This document shows, in pieces, positions 1 to 4,341 of a stretch of DNA of 11,798 nucleotides. Numbering within the stretch: the first letter of the stretch is position 1; every line of letters starts with the position of its first letter. The notes beneath the pieces were generated by a model that saw nothing but the letters and a program-made list of their open reading frames with translations, did not search any database and was not told the DNA's origin. The DNA is from an uncultured Clostridia bacterium (GTDB taxonomy: Bacteria > Bacillota > Clostridia > Christensenellales > Aristaeellaceae): positions 1-11,798 of the forward strand of contig CAKUFB010000062.1 of NCBI GenBank assembly GCA_934647145.1, given 5' to 3'. Made by a program: the position numbers and the translations under genes.

Positions 1-20
1 ATCCTTTGCGGCCTCCTTCT
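1..20 (-). promoter_or_regulatory. Possible ribosome binding site of a minus-strand gene starting just off the left edge
   Basis: On the minus strand, bases 19 to 13 read AAGGAGG, followed by CCGCAAAGG and then AT at the very edge. If the next base outside the window is G, an ATG would lie nine bases after the Shine-Dalgarno. This spacing and strength match the other genes here. The coding part is outside the window, so its function cannot be judged. It would lie downstream of the glycoside hydrolase on the same strand. Confidence 0.35.
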
Positions 21-77
21 GTGTTGGTCTTAGTTTACCACACTTTTCGCTTGTCCGCATCTTCGGGGCCAGGGCAA

Positions 78-212
78 GAGAATTCTGCGGATTCGAAGAA
101 CCCAGCCGCTCCAATTTATGGCGGCTGGGTTCGTGTGCTATTCGGCGGCAGTAAGTGGCTGTCGGCACTGCCGACCGGCAGCAACCGGGTGCAGGCTCAG
201 CCTGCCGACAGC
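78..212 (-). repeat. Composite hairpin repeat, family R, copy R1 (inverted)
   Basis: Read on the minus strand from 212 to 78, this copy has the family order. First comes a GCAGG/CCTGC hairpin (191-205). A CCGGTTGCTGCCG core follows, then a GTCGGC-AGT-GCCGAC hairpin (161-175), then CCACTTACTGCCG. A perfect 12-bp hairpin closes it, with arms at 98-109 and 121-132 and minus-strand loop CATAAATTGGA; the tail ends in GAATTC (80-85). The right part is translated as the C-terminus of the neighbouring glycoside hydrolase, and its TAG stop lies inside the repeat. It is oriented opposite to the other copies. Confidence 0.8.
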
Positions 213-1628
213 GCCGTCCCGATACTCAATCGTCCAGCGCTGCCCGGCGTGATACACGCCCTCGACCCGGAATGCGCGCCACGAATCCGGCACGAGCGGC
301 CTGCAGACCAGACCATCCGCGTCCGCGTCGATGCCCAGCAGGCCGGAGAGCACCAGGTCGCAGAATGTGGAGTGGTTGTAATCCCTGCCGCGCTCATAGC
401 CGCCGCGCCTTTCCTGCCAGCCGTCGCGCATCAGCTCGCTGCGGGCGATCCAGTCGCCGGTGTACGGGTTCATGTCCTCGTCGATCCAGGGGACGAAGCG
501 CCCGTCCTCGCCCCGCAGCCTGTGCGAAAGGGCGTACTGCCTGAGCAGCGTCCAGTAATCCTGCCTGGTGAAGACGTCGGTCGCCGGATACTCGCGCAGC
601 ACCCGTGCCGCGGCGGTCAGCACCTGCGAGGTCGCAAACGGCCAGACCGGCCCGTTCCACAGGCATTCATGCTCATGCCGGAACATGAAACGCGGGTGGC
701 GCTGCTCGGCGGTGGTCAGACCCCAGGGCGCAAAGAAGCCGTTCGGGTCGGTCAGCTGGCCGAACGCGTCTTCCTTGCCCGGCCTGGGCAGGCCGAAGTA
801 CCACGGAATATAGCCCACCAGCTCCCGCACGCGGTGCGCCGCCTCGACCTCAGGCCGCGCGGAAAACGCGCCTTCTCCCTTTTCGCAGGGCAGTGTGCGG
901 TAAAAGTCCCCGTCCCACAGCAGCCGGTCGACCGCCTCCCGGAGCGCCGCCGCCTTTTGGGCGTACGCCTCGGCCACGTCCGTTTTGCCCGCGCGCGCCG
1001 CAATCCGCGAAATGGCCGTCGCGTCGCCGTACTGATAGCAGCTGATCGTGGGGCGCAGGCCGGAGCCGCCGATCGAGTACTCCATCCCGTCGCGGTTGTC
1101 GCTGGCCCAGTACAGCCCGCACGCCTCCAGACTGCGCGCCTCGCGCCCTTCATACAGGCGAATCAGCCCGTCCAGGCACTCCACGGCGAAATCCCAGTCG
1201 CCCCGCAGCCGACAGTAGTCCTCAACTGCCGTCCCCAGCCACATCGCGTAGGCATAAGAGCTGCCCTTTTCGGCCAGCCAGAACCGGATGTACTCCTTCA
1301 GCCAGCCAGCCTCGTCCCGCAGCCAGCGTCCCTCGCGCACATGGTGACTGCACGCGCAGTTAATCGAGTTGTGCAGCCCCGCCCAGGGCACGCTCGGCAG
1401 AAACTCGGTCACGATGTGCCCATCCGGCGTGTCCTTCAGGTGCTTGCGATACGTCCACCACCGGAAATAATAGGTCTCCTCCAGCGCCGCGTCCGGGCAT
1501 TCGAGCAGCGGAATGTTCTCTGCCAGCCACTCGTACGCCCGCGCGTTCGGGATCGCCTGCACGCAGGTCTCCTCGTCCAGCGCATTGAACTTCTCCACAT
1601 ATCCGCGGAGCTTTTCACGCAAGTCCAT
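138..1628 (-). CDS. Glycoside hydrolase with (alpha/alpha)6 barrel, MGH1/GH63-like
   Basis: A 496-residue protein with no signal peptide or membrane segment, so probably a cytoplasmic enzyme that hydrolyses an oligosaccharide or glycoside. Family-like motifs are DGMEYSIGG (about 180-188), RPTISCYQYGDA (192-203), HECLWNGPVWPFATSQ (320-335) and RDYNHSTFCDLVLSGLLGI (415-433). These resemble the GH63 / mannosylglycerate-hydrolase-like barrel enzymes; the substrate cannot be read from sequence. I chose the ATG at 1628 because AAAGGAGG (1637-1644, minus) lies eight bases upstream; a GTG at 1631 is also in frame. From about residue 473 the C-terminus is encoded by repeat R1 and is rich in Arg, Gln and Ala. 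The original end of the terminal beta-sandwich has probably been replaced. Repeat R2 begins right behind the Shine-Dalgarno. I see no promoter of its own, so it may be read from the beta-propeller gene upstream. Confidence 0.85.
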   Translation of the reverse strand: MDLREKLRGYVEKFNALDEETCVQAIPNARAYEWLAENIPLLECPDAALEETYYFRWWTYRKHLKDTPDGHIVTEFLPSVPWAGLHNSINCACSHHVREGRWLRDEAGWLKEYIRFWLAEKGSSYAYAMWLGTAVEDYCRLRGDWDFAVECLDGLIRLYEGREARSLEACGLYWASDNRDGMEYSIGGSGLRPTISCYQYGDATAISRIAARAGKTDVAEAYAQKAAALREAVDRLLWDGDFYRTLPCEKGEGAFSARPEVEAAHRVRELVGYIPWYFGLPRPGKEDAFGQLTDPNGFFAPWGLTTAEQRHPRFMFRHEHECLWNGPVWPFATSQVLTAAARVLREYPATDVFTRQDYWTLLRQYALSHRLRGEDGRFVPWIDEDMNPYTGDWIARSELMRDGWQERRGGYERGRDYNHSTFCDLVLSGLLGIDADADGLVCRPLVPDSWRAFRVEGVYHAGQRWTIEYRDGAVGRLSLHPVAAGRQCRQPLTAAE

Positions 1629-1644
1629 CACATAAACCTCCTTT

Positions 1645-1740
1645 GCCGATCGGCAGGGCCGACAGCCACTTGCTGCCGCGGGTTCTCTCGACGAATTCGG
1701 GAACCATACATTGGAGTTCCCGAATTCTGACTTTCCGGTC
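1645..1740 (+). repeat. Composite hairpin repeat, family R, copy R2
   Basis: It starts with a TCGGC-AGG-GCCGA hairpin (1650-1662). Next come the CCACTTGCTGCCGCG core (1666-1680) and TTCTCTCGACGA. A perfect 12-bp hairpin follows, with arms GAATTCGGGAAC (1693-1704) and GTTCCCGAATTC (1716-1727) around the 11-base loop CATACATTGGA. The stem is unrelated in sequence to that of R1, but the loop differs at only one base. The copy lies directly behind the ribosome binding site of the glycoside hydrolase. With R1 it forms an outward-facing inverted pair that brackets that gene. Confidence 0.8.
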
Positions 1741-1754
1741 TACCCGCTGGCTCT

Positions 1755-1802
1755 CCGGCTGGGGGAGGCTCCGCTTCGCTTTGCGCTCCCCCAGACCCCC
1801 AC
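1755..1802. repeat. Hairpin with CTGGGGGAG / CTCCCCCAG arms
   Basis: Perfect 9-bp inverted arms at 1759-1767 and 1786-1794 enclose an 18-base GC/CT-rich loop (starting GCTCCGCTTCG) and are followed by ACCCCCACC. It lies between R2 and R3 and looks like one more dispersed intergenic palindrome. There is no T-run, so I do not call it a terminator. Confidence 0.5.
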
Positions 1803-1830
1803 CGAAGTTTGTTCGCTGTCAGCCGATGAG

Positions 1831-1966
1831 CCGCGCACTTGCTGCCGGTCGGCAGGGCCGACACCCACCTGCTGCCGGCAGGCTGAGCCTGCACCCGCCT
1901 GCTGCCGCGCATCCTCTCGACGACCATTGGCCGCCATAAATCAGAGCGGCCAAGGTCTGCGGTTTT
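1831..1966 (+). repeat. Composite hairpin repeat, family R, copy R3 (expanded, three core units)
   Basis: Three versions of the core occur in a row: CACTTGCTGCC (1836-1846), CACCTGCTGCC (1866-1876) and CGCCTGCTGCC (1896-1906). They are separated by two different hairpins: GTCGGC-AGG-GCCGAC (1848-1862), and 1878-1892 with arms GCAGG/CCTGC. The core repeats at exactly 30 bases. CCTCTCGACGAC follows, then TTGGCCGC / GCGGCCAA (1927-1934 and 1946-1953) around the 11-base loop CATAAATCAGA. Confidence 0.8.
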
Positions 1967-1967
1967 A

Positions 1968-2079
1968 AACCCCTCCGTCCGCTTCGCGGCCACCTCCCCT
2001 TTCAGGGGAGGCTTTTGGTCTGCGCGGGCGTGATGCTCTCCTGAAAGGGGAGCTGTCGCCATAGGCGACTGAGGGGGTT
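1968..2079. repeat. Palindromic element, family P, copy 1 (112 bp, MITE-like)
   Basis: The outer ends AACCCCTCCGTC and GACTGAGGGGGTT are imperfect inverted repeats. Inside is a perfect 11-bp inverted pair, CTCCCCTTTCA (1994-2004) and TGAAAGGGGAG (2042-2052). The right arm carries GTCGCC-ATA-GGCGAC (2055-2069). A second copy lies at 7923-8019. The size, the fold-back structure and the absence of coding content fit a miniature inverted-repeat or REP-like element. I recall similar AACCCCTC...GAGGGGTT elements as common in gut Clostridia. Confidence 0.75.
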
Positions 2080-2086
2080 GGCTATT

Positions 2087-2178
2087 CCCACGCCGCATTC
2101 AGGGAACCGCTTTGCTCTGACCCTTTCCCCATCCCACGCCGCATTCGGGGAACCACACTGCTCCAACCTGTTTTGTTA
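2087..2178. repeat. Imperfect tandem duplication, 46-bp period
   Basis: CCCACGCCGCATTCAGGGAACC at 2087-2108 recurs at 2133-2154 with one change (CAGGG to CGGGG). The bases after each copy are also alike (GCTTTGCTCTGACC versus ACACTGCTCCAACC). That gives a 46-bp unit in nearly two copies. No reading frame or regulatory role is apparent. Confidence 0.6.
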
Positions 2179-2206
2179 TGCGGATCAAAGTGCTTTCCGG
2201 GAGAGC

Positions 2207-2242
2207 TCGAGAGGGGCCTTTCTCAGAAAGGCCGCCTCTCGA
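2207..2242 (-). terminator. Long hairpin after the beta-propeller gene, possible terminator
   Basis: Arms TCGAGAGG + GGCCTTTC (2207-2222) and GAAAGGCC + CCTCTCGA (2226-2233, 2235-2242) pair over 16 bp with one bulged G (2234) and a 3-base loop TCA. The hairpin begins 15 bases past the stop codon of the minus-strand gene, which is where a terminator should lie. No T-run follows on either strand. It may instead block 3'-exonucleases or be another dispersed hairpin. Confidence 0.45.
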
Positions 2243-2257
2243 ACGTACCCCCGTCTC

Positions 2258-3157
2258 CTAAAACCCCAACTCGCCCTCAAACACGGCCGCGCCGATCTGT
2301 TCCTTGTGCTCCCTGCGGCCGTTGTACCAGAGCATCCAGCGGCCGCCCATGTCGAGCACAAAGGGCTTATAGCAGGCGTCGCCGTCCCAGGCTCCCTCGT
2401 CCGGGGCGATGATCGGGTTGCAGGCGGAGCGCTCCCAGCCGGTCACGCCGTCCCTGGAACGCGCCATGCCGATCTGGGCGTAGTCCTCGTTGTGGAAGCC
2501 GATGTAGAACATGCGGTACCAGCCCTCATGATAAAACACCTGGCAGGCGGTCGTCTTGTGCTGCTCCCAGGGGTTGGCCGGGTCGGCCTGAAAGACCGGG
2601 TTGCCCGCGTGCTTGCGCCAGCGAAGACCGTCCTCGCTCTCCGCGTAGCCGATGGCGTTGGGCTCGTACTGCTCGCCGCCCGAGTACCACATGCGAAACA
2701 GCCGCTTCTGCTCGTCCCACAGCACGCTCGGGCACATGACCGAGGTGATCTCCCAGTCCTCGTCCACGCGCAGCACCGGCTCGTCCGAGGTGCGGGTGAA
2801 GCGCACGCCGTCCTCGCTCACGGCGTGAAAAATGGCCGAGGTGGTCTTCGTCTGGCCGGTGTACCACATGTGATAGATGCTGCCCACCTTCACGATCGAG
2901 GGGCGATTGAGGCGGCTCTCGCGGCCGTCCGGCGTTTCGCGCGGGTCGATGCAGGTCTCGGGCGCGCTCCAGTGTACGCCGTCCGCGCTGGTCGTAACCG
3001 AGATGTTCTTCCTGTCGCGCCAGGAAAAGTACATCCGGATCAGGTCGCCCTCCCGGAGCATCGAAATGTCAAAGCAGGTGCCCAGATCGCCGCCCAGCAG
3101 CGGGTTTTCAGGCAGCTTCCTCCAGCCGCCCTGCGTGCCGTGACAGAACTGTTCCAT
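2258..3157 (-). CDS. Five-bladed beta-propeller glycosidase or glycoside phosphorylase (GH43/GH130-like)
   Basis: A 299-residue protein built almost wholly of repeated blades. Each blade has an S-x-DG-x-x-W-type turn: TSADGVHWS (56-64), SEDGVRFTR (114-122), SEDGLRWRKHAGNPVF (174-189) and SRDGVTGWERSACNPII (234-250). Strands such as IYHMWYTG, LFRMWYSG, WYRMFYIG and WMLWYNG fall between them. This is the pattern of the GH32/43/62/68/117/130 propeller superfamily. Candidate active-site acids are D30, E136 and D258/D260, by position only. There is no signal peptide, so the enzyme is probably cytoplasmic and acts on imported oligosaccharides. I chose ATG 3157 rather than the longer form from 3205 because AAGGAGG (minus, 3166-3172) lies eight bases upstream and the extra N-terminus is basic and low in complexity. 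It is divergent from the AraC regulator. Substrate unknown. Confidence 0.8.
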   Translation of the reverse strand: MEQFCHGTQGGWRKLPENPLLGGDLGTCFDISMLREGDLIRMYFSWRDRKNISVTTSADGVHWSAPETCIDPRETPDGRESRLNRPSIVKVGSIYHMWYTGQTKTTSAIFHAVSEDGVRFTRTSDEPVLRVDEDWEITSVMCPSVLWDEQKRLFRMWYSGGEQYEPNAIGYAESEDGLRWRKHAGNPVFQADPANPWEQHKTTACQVFYHEGWYRMFYIGFHNEDYAQIGMARSRDGVTGWERSACNPIIAPDEGAWDGDACYKPFVLDMGGRWMLWYNGRREHKEQIGAAVFEGELGF

Positions 3158-3197
3158 CGTCGGATCCTCCTTATGCCGCGCGGGCGCGTTTTTGTGC

Positions 3198-3226
3198 TTG
3201 CGCACGCGCGCTTCTGATGGTATTAT
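3198..3226 (+). promoter_or_regulatory. Extended -10 promoter for the AraC regulator, overlapping a minus-strand -10
   Basis: TATTAT (3221-3226) preceded by TGG makes an extended -10. A weak -35, TTGCGC (3198-3203), lies 17 bases upstream. On the minus strand the nearly identical bases 3227-3222 read TATAAT, a consensus -10 for the divergent beta-propeller gene 65 bases away, though its -35 is poor. The two promoters would share one melting site. Confidence 0.45.
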
Positions 3227-3237
3227 ACAGGAGAATT

Positions 3238-3267
3238 ATGCGAACTTCTACGCAAAAAGGCGGCTGA
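3238..3267 (+). other. Possible nine-codon leader ORF in front of the AraC gene
   Basis: ATG at 3238, preceded by AGGAG five bases upstream, opens a reading frame for MRTSTQKGG and ends in TGA (3265-3267), three bases before the AraC start and in the same frame. If transcription starts near 3233, as the -10 suggests, most of that Shine-Dalgarno is absent from the mRNA. Translation is therefore uncertain. The arrangement could be chance. Confidence 0.2.
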
Positions 3268-3270
3268 ACC

Positions 3271-4101
3271 ATGCAAAATCGATCCACTTTCCCGGTTCGA
3301 CTGGACGAAAAAAACCTCCCTGCCGACTTCCCGGCGCACTGCCAGAGCTATACCCAGGTCTATCAGCGGGAGCACGCGCTGCACTATCACAACTGCCTGG
3401 AGATCGGCCTGTGCCTTGAGGGCGGGGGCGTGCAATTTCTGGGCGGCGAGCTCTACCCGTTCTCCGCGCAGACGGTCAGTATCGTGCGCAAGGGCTGCGT
3501 GCACGACGCGCACATCGTCATGCAGGATCCCGGCGAGCGCCCCAGCCGCTGGAAATTCATCTTCGTCGACCCGGATGCGCTGGGCGTGCCCGAGACGGCC
3601 GGCCGCAGCTTCCTGAGCGCAGACCGGTCGCTCGTTTCCCTGTTCGAGCTGCTTTTTCGCGAGCTTCAGACGCGCCCGGAGGGCTGTCAGACGCAGTTTC
3701 GGCTGCTGCTCCAGGCCTTTTTCGGCGAGGTCAGGCGGGCTGAGCCCAGCACGCGCCCCCTGCGCCGCACCCCCGCCTTCGACCAGATTGCGTCGCTTCT
3801 GCACCTTATCGCGCATGAATATGCCGGCGGCCTGACCGTCGACGAGCTGGCGCGCCGCTGCCAGATGAGCCCGGGATACTTTCGCCGGGTCTTCCGCGCC
3901 TGCGTCGGCATGGGGCCGCAGCAGTACATCCTGCACGTGCGCCTGCTCATGGCCGAGCACCTGCTGCGCACCACCGCCCGCCCCGTCCTTGAAATCTCCG
4001 AGGAGGTCGGTTTCGGCTCCGTTTCCTCGCTCAACCGCCAGTTTCTGCGCGCCTACGGCCTTTCCCCCCGCGCGTTTCGCCGGGCGCACGGAAAAATGTA
4101 G
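3271..4101 (+). CDS. AraC/XylS-family transcriptional regulator
   Basis: A 276-residue protein with a cupin-like sensing domain followed by a double helix-turn-helix. The N-terminal part holds HYHNCLEIGLCLEGGGVQFLGGELYPF (38-64), typical of sugar-sensing AraC proteins. The DNA-binding part covers about 172-276, with a first HTH near 188-209 (LTVDELARRCQMSPGYFRRVFR) and a second near 238-260 (PVLEISEEVGFGSVSSLNRQFLR). The family signature ends at GLSPRAFRR. The start ATG 3271 has only a weak AAAGGCGG ribosome site. It is divergent from a glycosidase with a 113-base shared control region. Most probably it activates the adjacent glycosidase genes when the sugar is present; that is inferred from position. 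Confidence 0.9.
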   Translation: MQNRSTFPVRLDEKNLPADFPAHCQSYTQVYQREHALHYHNCLEIGLCLEGGGVQFLGGELYPFSAQTVSIVRKGCVHDAHIVMQDPGERPSRWKFIFVDPDALGVPETAGRSFLSADRSLVSLFELLFRELQTRPEGCQTQFRLLLQAFFGEVRRAEPSTRPLRRTPAFDQIASLLHLIAHEYAGGLTVDELARRCQMSPGYFRRVFRACVGMGPQQYILHVRLLMAEHLLRTTARPVLEISEEVGFGSVSSLNRQFLRAYGLSPRAFRRAHGKM

Positions 4102-4154
4102 CGCCCGCCCCACCCTGCAGAGGCCGGCAGGCAAACGTCGGAGGGGCTGGGGCT

Positions 4155-4195
4155 CCGAAATCGCCTCAAAAACTGTGTTTTTGAGGCGATTTCGG
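4155..4195. repeat. Perfect 19-bp hairpin with 3-base loop
   Basis: Arms 4155-4173 (starting CCGAAATCGCC) and 4177-4195 are exact reverse complements around the loop TGT. The apex is AAAAAC/GTTTTT. It lies 53 bases after the AraC stop between convergent genes. The A/T runs sit inside the stem, not after it, so it is not a classical intrinsic terminator. It could end transcription from the left, or be a dispersed hairpin like those at the right end of the window. Confidence 0.6.
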
Positions 4196-4206
4196 CACGA
4201 TGTGAT

Positions 4207-4235
4207 CGCTCTGGGACGCGCTGCGTCCCAGAGCG
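4207..4235. repeat. Perfect 13-bp hairpin with 3-base loop
   Basis: CGCTCTGGGACGC (4207-4219) and GCGTCCCAGAGCG (4223-4235) pair exactly around the loop GCT. A degenerate echo, GGGAACGC...GCGTCCC, follows at 4235-4253. It directly follows the 19-bp hairpin. Confidence 0.55.
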
Positions 4236-4290
4236 GGAACGCGGCAGCGTCCCGGAAAATCGACCTCGCATGCATCGGCTGAACGCACAA

Positions 4291-4325
4291 AGAACCGGCG
4301 CGGCCGCGCGGGCCGCACCGGTTCT
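4291..4325 (-). terminator. Probable intrinsic terminator of the ispH-S1 gene
   Basis: AGAACCGG + GCGGCC (4291-4298, 4300-4305) pairs with GGCCGC + CCGGTTCT (4311-4316, 4318-4325), with one C/A mismatch and a 5-base loop. It lies 16 bases past the TGA of the minus-strand gene. On that strand the stem ends in GGTTCT followed by TTG, a short T-rich stretch. The T-run is weak, so efficiency is uncertain. Confidence 0.6.
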
Positions 4326-4341
4326 GTTCGTGTGGAATTTC

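Noticed and set aside
6..1730. 574-codon open frame on the plus strand
   Set aside because: It is antisense to the glycoside hydrolase and rich in Arg, Pro, Val and Ala with no family motifs. It is a GC-rich mirror frame and runs through repeats.
1831..1910. CRISPR-like array
   Set aside because: The regular 30-base spacing looks similar, but the constant part is only about 11 bases, the variable parts are palindromes, and no cas gene is present.
1645..2257. A complete insertion sequence
   Set aside because: No transposase frame is present and only short palindromic elements are seen, so at most non-autonomous elements.
2078..3217. 379-codon plus-strand frame
   Set aside because: Mirror of the beta-propeller gene, whose blade motifs are clear on the minus strand.
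4155..4195. Intrinsic terminator of the AraC gene
   Set aside because: The stem is strong but the T-run is inside the stem and none follows it, so I list it only as a hairpin.
3223..4290. 355-codon minus-strand frame
   Set aside because: Antisense to the AraC regulator; no recognisable motif and it runs through the intergenic hairpins.
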